NCBI RefSeq assembly: GCF_036898095.1
Contig: NC_090728.1
Span: 86,154,378 to 86,218,377, forward strand
From: Palaemon carinicauda
Taxonomy: Eukaryota > Arthropoda > Malacostraca > Decapoda > Palaemonidae
DNA: 64,000 bases
Reading direction: 5' to 3'
Part shown: positions 46,490 through 57,870 of the stretch, one piece after another
Position numbering within the stretch: position 1 is the first letter of the stretch
Layout: every line of letters begins with the position of its first letter
The notes under the pieces: generated by a model
Database searches by the model: none
Seen by the model: the letters and a program-made list of their open reading frames with translations, nothing else
Told to the model about the DNA's origin: nothing
Program-made: the position numbers and the translations under genes

Positions 46490-47505
46490 GTAGAGTTAAG
46501 ACGTCTAAAGTTGCAGGTCCTTCGCAACAAAAATGAGGAGCTTTCAGTAGGGGGACGACCTCACCTGTTCAGGGATTAATGTGAATTTGATCCTAGGGCT
46601 TACAGCATAATCTCAAAAGGGCTTGGGTGGAAATGGAGACTGAAACCACCCTAGTTCAAGAGGTTCTTTCAACCCACAACCCCCTTTTTGGAGGATTACG
46701 TTCAGAACCTTCTCCGGAAGGGAGTCATTCGTTCCACAAAATCCATGAAATTTCAAGAGCGGCTATTCTGTATGCCCAAGGAAGATTCGAACACTCTTCA
46801 AACTATTCTGGACTTGTTCCCACTAAACAAATTCATTCTGAACGACAAGTTCCAGATGCTGACTATCTCGCAAATAAGGACCCTACTACCCCAGGGGGCC
46901 TACACCGTCTCCATAGATCTTACAGATGCCCATTGGCATCTTCCGATAGGTTTCAGACTGGCAAGAAAGGCCTACATATACAGAGCTATGCCCTTTGGGC
47001 TCAGTATAGCTCCAAGGATTTTCATGAAACTAGTCGAGGCCATTGTCCAACAACTTCGGAACAGAGGCCTTCAGGTGATGGTGTACCTGGACGACTGGTT
47101 ATTCTGGGCTGCAACAAAGTAGGAATATTTTCAAATAGCCCAAGAGGTCATGAACTTCCTACAATCTCTGGCCTTCCAAATCAACCTCGAGAAGTCCAGG
47201 ATATCTCTAGCTCGGAAATTCCAGTGGTTAAGATACTTGAATCTACAGTCACACACCCTCTCGCTACCACAAGGCAAGAGAAAGGAAATCACAAACTTGG
47301 TCAGGCGCCTACTTTGTTCAAAAGTACTCATCAGACGACAACAAGAAAGGGTGTTGAGGTTGTTACAGTTCGATGCCGTGACAGACCCAATCCTGGAAGC
47401 AAGGCTCAAAGATGCATCAGAGTCTGGATAAGAAAGGCATCCAATGCTCGGAGAGATCTTTTCCACAAAACCGCGGCCTTACTGCCAAAGCAGCTCAAGC
47501 CGTGA
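46490..47505 (+). pseudogene. DIRS reverse transcriptase
   Basis: Main frame 46688-47122: VQNLLRKGVIRSTKSMKFQE, FCMPKEDSNTLQTILDLFPL, then YTVSIDLTDAHWHLPIGF (motif A, first Asp), AMPFGLSIAPRIF (motif B) and VMVYLDDWLFWA (motif C, YLDD at 47083-47094). YLDDWL is characteristic of DIRS RTs. A TAG at 47120-47122 interrupts. The same frame goes on (MNFLQSLAFQINLEKSRISL; LQSHTLSLPQGKRKEITN) to a stop at 47429. All catalytic Asp are kept. Confidence 0.9.
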
Positions 47506-47640
47506 TCCACTGCTAAGAGTCTATCGAACCACGTCCCTCTACAGTACCTTCCTTCTTCCATGACTATTCACAAGGACTCCTCGGAACAAGGTTGGGGAGG
47601 ATACTCCTTTTCCAAGAAAGTGAAGGGCTAGTGGTCGATA

Positions 47641-48210
47641 GCATTTCAGAAGTTTCACATCAATGATCTGGAAGCTATGGCAGTTTTTCTGAATCTGAAG
47701 AGACTATGCCCAAAGACGAAATCACACGCCAAATTGGTCATCGACAACAACACAATAGTGCACTGTGTCAACAAACAGCGCTCCAGATCTCCTCAGATCA
47801 ATCATGTAATCCTACCCATTCTCTCTTTAGCAAGAAAGAGGAAATGGCATCTTTTAGCAGTTCACCTCGTAGGGGTTCACAATGTGATGGTGGACGCCCT
47901 GTCGAGATCCAAGCCTCGGGAAACAGAATGGTCTCTGGACGTAAAATCATTCTGTTTCATTCTAGAGCAAGTCCCGGAACTGCAAATAGATCTATTTGCA
48001 ACAAGCTTCAACAAAAAACTTCCCCGATATGTAGCACCAAACTTGGACCAGGAAGCGACAGGAATGGATGCGATGTCTCTGGATTGGAAGCAGTGGTCTC
48101 ACATCTACCTATTTCCTTCATTTAACCTCCTACTGAAAGTACTGAACAAACTACAGACTTTCAAGGGAACAGCAGCTCTGGTGGCTCCTAAGTGGCCCAA
48201 GAGTAATTGA
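47641..48210 (+). pseudogene. DIRS RNase H and methyltransferase-like tail
   Basis: HINDLEAMAVFLNLKRL carries the RNase H Glu helix; VIDNNTIVHCVNKQ and HNVMVDALSR carry the next Asp positions. The segment LQIDLFATSFNKKLPRYVAP, DAMSLDWKQWSHIYLFPSFN and TAALVAPKWPK matches the region following RNase H in DIRS elements, sometimes annotated as a Dam-like methyltransferase. No SAM-binding motif is clear to me here. Frame is open from 47677; the link to RT is frameshifted. Confidence 0.82.
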
Positions 48211-48411
48211 TACCCTCTTGTTCTGGAACTCAAACCTCTCCAGATTCCTCTAGTATCTCCAGTGCTGTCCTAGGTTGTTCAATTTCTTGCCCTCGTGGCT
48301 GAAAGAAAATTCGGAGTCGAGAGGGAAAGAATTGACTTCATAGAAGGGTACATTTGTCTTCCTGGAAAAAATAGGTTGGGTTTGTGAAGTCATCAGCCCT
48401 CTTCTATATCT

Positions 48412-49227
48412 ATGGACTTCTGTATTTCTTTCTTTATTTCACTACATGATCAAGGTCTATCCTCTACAACTATTGCGTCATGTAAGTCGGAACTAACTAG
48501 ACCGATCGTGTATGCTTTTGATATCGAACTCAATAGCAATCTATTCAATAAGATCCCAAAGGCTTGTGTTAAACTGAAGCCTAATGCTCCTCCCAAGGCT
48601 ATATCATGGTCGTTGGATAAAGTCTAGCACTTTGCCTCTTTAATAGATAACTCCTCTGCCTCTCTAAGGGATCTTACTCAGAAGTCTATCTTTTTTGCTT
48701 GCTATGGCTTCTGGTGCTAGACTTAGTGAGATTGTGGCCATTTCAAGGGATAATGGTCACATTTAATTCTTGGATTCGGGAGAGGTAAACCTTTATCCGG
48801 ATCCTGCATTCTTGGCGAAAAACAAACTTTCCGCGAAACGCTTTGTGCCCTGGAAAATTGTTCTACTACAGGAGGACCCTTTCTCTGCCTCGTGGAGAGG
48901 CTTAAGCCTAATCATCCAAGAGCCAGGTCTTTAAAGGCGGTCAACATTTAAAGGAGAGTCGACAAGATCTAACCTTTCTCTGAAACAGCTAAGGTCCAAA
49001 CTCACCTTCTTCATCGGAAGGGCTGACCCAGAAATTACTCCAGCAGGTCATGACCCTAGAAAAGTTGCCTCATCCTTAAATTTTTTCCAATCTATATCCT
49101 TTGCAGATTTACAGGTTTGCACAAGCTGGAAATCTTCAAGTGGTCTTCAAACATTACCTACGTCAGTTGGAAGAGATTAAACACTTTGTGGTGGCTGCTG
49201 GTAGTGTGATTAAACCAGCTTCTTGAG
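48412..49227 (+). pseudogene. DIRS tyrosine recombinase
   Basis: N-terminal part 48412-48627: FISLHDQGLSSTTIASCKSE, FNKIPKACVKLKPNAPP. Catalytic motifs: ASGARLSEIV with the first Arg at 48719-48721; AGHDPRKVASS with His 49049-49051 and Arg 49058-49060 in the same frame; then, after a frameshift, KHYLRQLEE with Tyr at 49155-49157, ending VAAGSVIKPAS and a stop at 49225. R, H-x-x-R and Y are thus all present but not in one frame. The enzyme would join the circular DNA copy into the genome. Confidence 0.88.
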
Positions 49228-49429
49228 TGTTGTGCACGGACTTGTTTAGACTGTATAATTAGGACTTCTTAGTCTACATTGTGCAATTGGATTAGGATAT
49301 TTTGTTCCATATGCCCTTTTAATGTTGTAACGAGTTACAGGTGATATTTTCTTATGTCACAAGTTTACTGTTTTACTACTCGGTTTCATAATTTGGGGTC
49401 TGAAAACTCAGGTTTTCTGTATATACTTA

Positions 49430-50040
<611 letters not shown>

Positions 50041-50475
50041 ATAGGAAAATCTATTTTTTGATGAGATAGCCATGTCGTCCTGATGGAGAGCTTGTTACCT
50101 TCTATCCCCTCCCATTTTCAGTATGAGACCTCGTGTCATGCCATGGCTGCTCCTGGAATGGTTTAACAAGAAGCGTGTTAGTCGTAGCACATCTTTGAGA
50201 TCGGGAGTTGTAACGGCTCTCTCGCCCATGTATCCTACTCTGTCCCTTATCCTTCGAAACAAGGTGAACTCTATTCGGGGAAGGATAACCATGGCTTGTT
50301 AATAACACGTTCCTGATTTATACACGATATCTCTCAGGATATTCGCTCTGGAGGTGAAGAACTCCGTTATACCTCTAAGGTAAATTTCTCTGGTATATCA
50401 CTCGCAGAAATATCCCAAGTAGAAGCTGCTAATGAGGAAATTCCATCAGAACAACATGGCTATCTCTATTGGATA
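50041..50475 (-). repeat. DIRS right inverted terminal repeat
   Basis: Reverse-complement partner of 40728-41034. This copy is longer and is itself bracketed by an inverted pair: GATAGCCATGTCGTCCTGAT near 50066, and ATCAGAACAACATGGCTATC near 50450. It abuts the gypsy-K LTR end. Confidence 0.88.
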
Positions 50476-50910
50476 TGGTGTTGGTTATCACAGTTAAATA
50501 CTGCCCCCAAACATACCTGGAATAACAACAATTAATTGTAGAGAATGTTCCTATCCCAGCATCTTCGCCGACTTGTCTTCTAGGTTGGATCAGATATAAT
50601 CAGTTCTACAGCTCTGCTCTACAGTAACAACTTCTGACTTTCGAGTGAGAATATGTAAACAAAACTCGTACACAACAATACAAAAATAACAAATGAGCAT
50701 CAGTCTATAAAAGATTGAATCCACTTGCAATACAAAAGTAAGAAGAATCACATCCTAACTTTAAGATAATTAATTAATGATTAAATCCTTTATAACATAC
50801 GCTACTACACTTATAAACTATGTTGGAACATATTCTGTCAATGCAATACTGTGCAAAATTACTCTTAATACCCGTGGTGCATATAGTATTACAGTACAAA
50901 ATACATAACA
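50476..50910 (-). repeat. Gypsy-K 3' LTR with upstream polypurine tract
   Basis: On the minus strand GTTAAGGGGGAGGAGAA (50911-50927) precedes TGTTATGTATTTTGTACTG. It continues through the CTCACTCGAAAGTCAGAAG block to GATAACCAACACCA. Same family as 34033, 35680 and 37720 on the plus strand. 435 bp. Confidence 0.88.
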
Positions 50911-50934
50911 TTCTCCTCCCCCTTAACTTGACAT

Positions 50935-51742
50935 TGTACAAAACTTTACAAATCTAATCTCTCAGGGGGCTTCCCTCTATTTATCCTATAGAGAAGTAGT
51001 CTAACTTCATCCTGTACTCGTACATGAATATATTCTGAATATACATCTGATGTTAGAACATCTTGGTTAATATTTGATTTAACTACTTCTGAAAATGTTC
51101 CATCTCTAAGATTCACCTGATCTACAGGATTTTTATTTAACGGCAGTAATTGATCAACATGACGTTTTGCAATATTTCCACCAACTTAAAAATCATAATG
51201 TAAATTTCCTATATCTTTTATAATTTCTCTTGGTACCCACTTTTCTGGAGTATTGTATGATCTCACCATGACATTAGAATAAGGGGAAAATTGTCTCACT
51301 TTTGGAAGACTTTCTAATTGCTTATACCCTTTTCTTCTAAATCACTTTGTAAACTTAGATACAACTAATCTAACTTAACCTAATCCTTCTCCCCATCAAC
51401 AAATTTGATAGTGTCATATCTGTTATGCTGTGCTGAGTCGTTCTAAAAGACATTAAAAACTTTGACACATTAAAAAAATATGTTATGTGTATGTGCTTTT
51501 CAGCACTTCATGTTATGCTTAAATGTTTAAACAAATCTTTCAGCCTCCCCATTCCTGAGAGGATGATACATTGCTGAAAATATAAGTTTAATACCATTTA
51601 CAACAGAAAACTCTGCAAATTCCTGTGAGGTCAACTGTGGACCATTATCAGTTACAATTCTTTTTGGAATTCCATGTGTAGATTTTTTTTCATTAATTCT
51701 TTAACAGTTGCGTAATATGTTGTTGTCTTCATTGGAATTATT
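50935..51742 (-). pseudogene. Gypsy-K integrase, core second half and C-terminus
   Basis: Minus strand: IIPMKTTTYYATVKELMK (about 51742-51690), frameshift, then IVTDNGPQLTSQEF with the second catalytic Asp at 51641-51649. NGEAERF at about 51535-51552 gives the catalytic Glu. The C-terminal part follows: YNTPEKWVPREIIKDIGNL and GGNIAKRHVDQLLPLNKNPV at about 51260-51120. The first half lies at 55633-55985, beyond LINE-A. Confidence 0.85.
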
Positions 51743-52440
51743 TTGAAGGTAGTAGGTTGGCCAGGGCACCAGCCGCCCGTTGAGATACTACCACTAGAGA
51801 GGTATTGGATCCTTTGACTGGCCAGACAGTAATGCATTGGATCCCTCTTTCTAGTCACGGCTTATTTTTTCCTTGCCTACACTTACACAGAATAGTCTGG
51901 CCTATTCTTTACATATTCTCATCTTTCCTCATACATCTGACAACAATGAGATACTTAACACTTCTTCACCCAAGGGGTTAATTACTGTACTGCAATTTGT
52001 TCAGTGTACTTTCCTCTTGGTAAGGGTAGAAGAGACTCTTTAGCTATGGTAAGTAGCTCTTCTAGGAGAAGGACACTCCAAAATTAAACCATTGTTCTCT
52101 AGTCTTGGGTAGTGCCATAGCCTCTGTACCATGGTCTTCCACTGTCTTGGGTTAGAGTTCTCTTGCTTGAGGGTACACTCAGGCACACTATTCTATCTTT
52201 ATTTTTTTTTTCTTCCTCTTGTTTTTTTTAAATGGTGTGTTGGACAGGCTTAATAGAAGGGCCATGGATGCCTGGTGGTTTATCAAGAGGTTGTCTTTTC
52301 CTTTTTCTGATTTTATCTTCTCAAAACCATCCTTACTGTCCTCCCTTCAGTTGAAGTGGCTATCCTGGAGGGTATTTAGCCTTGCATGGTGTATCGGCTC
52401 CTCCATGTTGACCAGTTTTTCCGACTTTTTACTATAGTCT
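51743..52440 (+). promoter_or_regulatory. LINE-A 5' untranslated region
   Basis: Non-coding, beginning near GGTAGTAGGTTGGCCAGGGC. The part from about 51955 is the section kept in the short derivative at 15587. Non-LTR elements normally carry an internal promoter here; I see no defined motif. An in-frame TAG at 52435-52437 just before the ATG supports 52441 as the true start. Confidence 0.6.
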
Positions 52441-55389
52441 ATGGGTATCATCAATCACTTTTTTTATTATTCTGTACATATTGTTTTTGTTATAATTCTT
52501 GTTAATCTAGTTTTTAAGTATGATGTCTCTTTTTTATTTCAATTAATTCTTATGCTGTCTGGAGACATTGAGCGAAATCCGGGACCAGTACGTCCTAGAT
52601 TTCGTCAATGTCGTCTTCTGTATTGCAATATTCGTGGTCTTCATGCAAATATCCAAGACCTTACAGTTGCGTCCAGACAGTATGATATTCTTTTGTGCTC
52701 AGAAACTTTGGTTTCTAATATGAGGCACTCATCTGAGCTCCTTATAACTGGTTTTAGGAAGCCAATAATGCTGAAACGTGATGCCATTCCTAGGGCCAGG
52801 GGAATGGCGGTGTATATTAGGACCGAGTACCCTGCTTCTCATAAGTCCTGCTATCAATGTGGATGTCATGAGATTCAGGTAATAAAGGTTTGTGGCAGGC
52901 ATAACAACTTTTATTTGTGTTCGATCTACCGGAATCCAGACATGGATGATTCTATCTTCGATTGTCTTCTTACCATTTTGGCTAAGATACAAGAAGATGA
53001 TAGAAAGGCTTCTTTTGTCTTTGTTGGTGATTTTAATGCTCACCATATGGAGTGGTTAAGTTCTATCTCTCCTACCGATCGCCATGGCTTAAGAGCTTTA
53101 GACTTTGCCTCTGAATCAGGCTGTGAGCAAATCATAAATGAAGCTACTCACAGGTCTGGTAATTGCTTGGACCTCGTATACACTGACTCCCCTGGCGTTA
53201 TAACTAGTAAGGTTGGTTCTCCAGTCGGGACTTCTGATCATGCCTTGATTTCATTATTAGTGAAGACTGAGCAGCCTGTCCCTGATATATCATATTCCTG
53301 TAAAATTTATATGAAATCCCAAGCAGACTGGAATGGGATTTTGCATGATCTTTTGTCCTTGAATTGGTCACAATTATATAATAGTGTAGATCCTGTTGTC
53401 TCTTTGAATGAGAATCTAGTCAACATAATTGATAGCCGTATCCCTTCTCGTGTGCTAAGGTACCGAATGAAGGACAAACCGTGGTTCAATGATGATTGTA
53501 GACGTGCTTATTTGGAGAAGCAGGAGGCCTATCACCTTTGGAAGGGTAACAGATCAGATTTGACCTGGAACAACTATACTCAGCTTCGAGCTTTTGCTCA
53601 GAGAGTTTATGCCTCAACTGAAAAGGAGTACAATTTAATCATAAAAGAAACCCTCTCTGGTACAAATCAGGAACATAAATGGTGGTCTACCCTTAAATCT
53701 GCACTCTTTGGTGTAGATGCAACAGTTCCTCCTTTACTTAAACCAGATGGCTCAGTCACTCACTGTCCAAAGGAAAAGGCAACCCTTTTGGCTGATGTTT
53801 TTGACAGTAATCAGAGTAATGAAAAACTTGAACTTCCTCATTCCTGTTTTCCTGAGGCTAAACTAACTAGTTTAGCTTTTCGATCTCGTGAGATTAAAGC
53901 TCTGTTGATGGACCTTGATGCTTATGGAGGTGTAGACCCAAATGGTATTTTTCCTTTGTTTTTTATAAAGACAGCAGATTTCTTAGCTCCAAAGTTATCT
54001 GTTATTTTCTGCAAGTTAGCAAGAAGAGGAGCTTTTAGCACTTGTTGGAGAATTGGTAATGTTACTCCTCTATGTAAATGTGTTTGTGGTAGCTCAAGTC
54101 CCACTGATTACCGCCCAATTTCCATAACTCCCATATTATCTAAAGTTTTTGAACGTCTTCTGGCAAAACGTCTTAATAGGTTTGCTGAAGGTAATCAGCT
54201 ATTCCCTAGTTTGCAATTTGGTTTTCGTAAAGGCCTTGGAGCATGTGATGCCCTTCTTACAATCTCCAATGCAGTACAGAAATCCCTTGATTGTGGTCGG
54301 GAAGTTCGTATGATTGGCCTTGATTTTAGTGCTGCCTTTGACCGTGTTAATCATGAGGCCCTTGTTTTCAAACTGTAACAGTTGGGAGTGGGTGGGTCGT
54401 TTCTTAGCATTATTATTGATTTTTTAAGTAGTAGATCTCAAAGAGTAGTTGTTGATGGGCACCATAGTGAGTTTAGGAATGTGATATCCGGTGTTCCACA
54501 GGGTAGTATTCTTGGCCCATTACTTTTCATACTATATACACATGACATGTGGTTTGGCCTAGAAAATAAGCTTGTTGCATATGCAGATGATGCTACTCTC
54601 TGTGCATCAATTCCATCCCCTGAATGTAGATCTGGGGTTGGTGAATCCCTTAATAGAGATTTAGCTAAAATTAGTGCATGGTGTAAGTTATGGGGTATGA
54701 AGTTGAATCCTAACAAAACTCAAAGTATGATTGTAAGTAGGTCAAGGACGGTGGCTCCTCAACATCCGGATCTCAGTATTGATAATGTTTCTTTAAATTT
54801 GTATGACTCTTTCAAAATTTTAGGTGTGTTTCTCGATAGCAAATTAACTTTTGAGAAACATATAAGGTCTGTGTCTTCTTCAATTGCTCAAAAAATTGGC
54901 TTATTGAGAAAGTCTTTTAAGATATTCGGTGATCAATCTATTCTGAAGAAGTGTTTTAATTCTTTTATTCTACCTTGTTTTGAGTATTGTTCTTCTGTCT
55001 GGTCTTCAGCTGCTGATTCGCATCTTAATTTGTTGGACAGAAACTTACGGTCTATTAAATTTCTTATTCCTGATCTAGATATTAATCTCTGGCACCGTCG
55101 TTCAATTAGTTCATTATGCATGTTACATAAGATTTTTCATAACTCTGACCATCCTTTACATTCAGATCTCCCTGGACAATTCTATCCTGTTCGTAATACT
55201 AGGCAGGCAGTTAATTCTAATAGCCAAGCCTTTTCCATCATAAGACTCAATACTACGCAGTACTCTAGAAGTTTTATTCCAGCTGTTACCAAGTTGTGGA
55301 ATGATCTTCCTAATCGGGTTGTTGAATCAGTAGAACTTCAAAAGTTCAAAGTTGGAGCAAATGCTTTTTTGTTGACCAGGCGGACATGA
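52441..55389 (+). pseudogene. LINE-A ORF: 2A-like leader, endonuclease, reverse transcriptase
   Basis: 645 codons, TAA at 54376-54378, then 336 further codons in the same frame. Residues 1-40 are hydrophobic (HIVFVIILVNLVF). Residues 41-49 GDIERNPGP match the 2A consensus D-V/I-E-x-N-P-G-P, at which ribosomes skip the Gly-Pro bond. Endonuclease: LLYCNIRGLHAN, LLCSET, FVGDFNAHHMEW, GTSDHALIS. RT: DYRPISITPILSKVFERLL, LQFGFRKG, GLDFSAAFDRVNH (motif A), VPQGSILGPLLF (motif B), YADD at 54580-54591 (motif C). C-terminal PCFEYCSSVWSSAADSHL, then LNTTQYSRSFIPAVTKLWND. All catalytic residues I can check are present. The stop, between motifs A and B, truncates RT. The endonuclease could still be made. 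Confidence 0.93.
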
Positions 55390-55632
55390 GTCCTTTTATA
55401 GTTTATATATGACATATTTGTTTTTGACGTTAATAGTTTATATATGACATATCTGTTATGACGTTTTTACTTTTTTTAGAATGATTTATTGTTAATTTGT
55501 TCTCTTCAGTTATTTATATCCTTATTTCCTTTCCTCACTGGGCTATTTTTCCCTATTGGAGCCCCTGGGCTTATAGCATCTTGCTTTTCCAATTAGGGTT
55601 GTAGCTTGGATAGTAATAATAATAATAATATT

Positions 55633-55985
55633 TCAGGCCACTTACTGTAAGCATCTACAACTATCAAAAACAAATAACCTAAGGAAAGACCTGCAAAATC
55701 TATGTGCACTCTTTGCCATGGATACCTGGGTAACTCCTATGGGTGCATTCTAGCAAGCTATGGGTTGTTCTATTGCGTAGCACAATTCATACAATTTCTT
55801 AAAATACTTCAATATCGTTATCTACCCCTGGCCACCAGACAAAAGTCCTTGCAATAGACTTTGATCTGAAAATACCTTGGTGATCAGCATGTATTTCAGA
55901 CAAAACCCTATTCCTTAGTGAACTAGGAATAATTACTTTTGACCTTTTCATTGAAAAACCTTGTGCTATACTCAATTCATTCCAT
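55633..55985 (-). pseudogene. Gypsy-K integrase, zinc-finger side and core first half
   Basis: Minus strand: a degenerate region 55985-55720 at the zinc-finger position, then PRYPWQRVHIDFAGLSLGYL with the first catalytic Asp (about 55690-55707), and FLIVVDAYSKWPE ending exactly at the LINE-A tail. Together with 50935-51742 it shows one integrase gene split by the insertion. Confidence 0.85.
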
Positions 55986-55989
55986 ATAT

Positions 55990-57355
55990 CTATATAGGGT
56001 TACAATTTGCCTCATTTCCACATAACTCCCTACCTGTCATTAAATTCTCTAAAACCTTTCTAAGTATTGGGTCTTTCTTGGTATTGTGTGCAATATCCTT
56101 GGCTGTAATGGGTACATCATATACTGAAACTAGCAATATACTATCATCATACTCTTTTGGTGCTTTGTCTACTGGAAATGTAGATAAAGCATCTGCATTA
56201 CCCATCTTTGATGTAGGATGATATTCTATATCGTAATTATATGTGGCTAACGCAATTGCCTAACGTTGTAGTGTTACAGTTACCAAGGTAAGTAAACTTG
56301 CTCTTGGATACAATATTACTAATAGAGGTTTATGATCTGTAACAAATGTGAACTTTTTCCTTCCATAAAGATGCATATGAAATTTCTTAACTCCACACAC
56401 TAATACTTAACCTTCTTTTTCTATTTGAGAGTAATTCCTTTCTGCCTTGTTCTATACTCTAGAAGCAAAAGCAATTGGCTTTTCTGTTCCATCCGGCATG
56501 ACGTGAGATAATACTGCGCCTAAACCTATGTTCGATGCATCACAAACTGATTTAACTGGTAAATCCAATCGATAATGTACTAGACATGTAGATGAAGTTA
56601 TTCTTTGCTTGATTCTTTCAAAAGATTCCTGACAATCTTTTATCCAATTCCACTCCACACCCTTATTCAGTAAGTTATACAATGGATGTGCGATTGTAGA
56701 TAAATTCTAAATGAAATTTCCATAAAATGTTAATAAATCTAAAAAAGATTTTAGTTCCTTAAAATTTTCTGGTACCTTCGTTGATTTCACCGTTTTAATT
56801 TTCTCCTTAATCGTATGAATACTTTTGCCATTAATTACAAAACCTAAGTGTTTCACTGAATCAACTTCTGAATTAAATTTTTCTTATTCACTCTATTATG
56901 TTCCTTCAACTTCTTCAGAACTGCCTGTAATCTTTCTCTATGTTCTCTTTTATCTTTACCAGAGACTAAAATATCATCTATGAAAATGAATACTCCTTGC
57001 ATTCCTGAAAAAAATCTTCTCCATAGTTTGTTGCCATATAGCTGGACTGCTTGCTATTCCATAAGGCAATCTCTTTGGCCTATACAAACCTAAGGATGTA
57101 TTTACTGTACATAGTTCTTGTGAATTTTCATCCACGGGAAGCTGTTGAAATGCTTGTCTAAGATCTAACTTAAAAAATACAGTACATCCTGAAATAACTG
57201 CAAACATGTCTTTTGGATGTGATAATGGATGTTGAGCTACCTGAAGCTGTGGATTTAATGTTACCTTGTAATCTCCACATATCCTAACCTGACCATTTTC
57301 CTTCACAATAGGAACTAATGGTGTAGCCCAATCTGAGTAACTTTTTCCCAAGAAC
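55990..57355 (-). pseudogene. Gypsy-K reverse transcriptase and RNase H
   Basis: RT block 57351-56974: SDWATPLVPIVKENGQVRIC, FFKLDLRQAFQQLPVDENSQ (motif A Asp) and LYRPKRLPYGIASSPAIWQQ. Then FIFIDDILVSGKDKREH (motif C, IDD) near 56990 in another frame. RNase H: CQESFERIKQRITSSTCLVH and SVCDASNIGLGAVLSHVMPD (56682-56452), GTEKPIAFASRV. The connection NADALSTFPVDKAPKEY is at 56205-56150. At least six stops or shifts. Confidence 0.87.
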
Positions 57356-57599
57356 CTTCACTTTTTTATTTCTGTTTCAACAGCACTTTTCATTGCATAT
57401 GGTACTGGTCTTGGAGCAAACAATCTTGGAGTACTATCTAATTTCAAAACTAAAATTGCCTTTGCTTACTTAAGTGAACCAACTTTACCTTCAAACTCTG
57501 ATAGAATATTATCCAGAGTCACTTTATTCTTATGTTCATCTTGTGTACCTGTAACCTTCAAAATACTAGGCCAATCTAATTTTATATACAGTAATTTAA

Positions 57600-57870
57600 C
57601 CAATCCAAACATAGTAAAGTTTGTCCTTTACTTTTAACCACCGTTAATGGCATTCTGTCTAACTTCTGATCTTTATACCGTACTTCTATGTTCGAAGCAC
57701 CTATTACCTGAATATAAAAACCATCCTAACCTTTCAAAACTCGATCTGTACTTTCTAATAACAAATTAGGAATGGTTTTAGCTGTTTTCTCAGACATAAT
57801 TGATACATCAGATGCTGTGTCAACTTGCATTACAATTGGTTTACCATTTATGATCACTTATACCAATGTG
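57600..57870 (-). pseudogene. Gypsy-K aspartic protease
   Basis: Minus strand GKPIVMQVDTASDVSIMSEK (about 57850-57790) is the active-site start, with DTA in place of DTG or DSG. This box is shared with the plus-strand copy at about 37660 (VDTAADASIM), so DTA may be normal for this family. Then VIGASNIEVRYKDQKLDRMP near 57690-57640. The flap region is unclear, with stops. Confidence 0.7.

Larger units (their letters stand above)
51743..55632 (+). mobile_element. LINE-A, full-length non-LTR retrotransposon with one nonsense codon
   Basis: 3.9 kb: 5' untranslated region of about 700 bp, one long coding frame 52441-55389 (endonuclease, RT, C-terminal domain) broken by a single TAA at 54376-54378, a 3' region with CCTCACTGGGCTATTTTT and GCTTATAGCATC, and a (TAA)n tail to about 55630. 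It sits in the gypsy-K integrase: the interrupted codons read SKWPE on the right and IIPMK on the left, contiguous in related elements. A short AT-rich duplication (ATTATTT / AATATTT) is blurred by the tail. It is the youngest-looking element in the window. Other copies: 13501-14685, 63768-64000 and the derivative at 15587-16041. Confidence 0.92.

Noticed and set aside
46627..47505. 292-codon plus-strand frame overlapping the DIRS RT
   Set aside because: It is out of frame with the RT motifs (YLDDWL, PFGLSIAPR) which are in the adjacent frame; no domain of its own.
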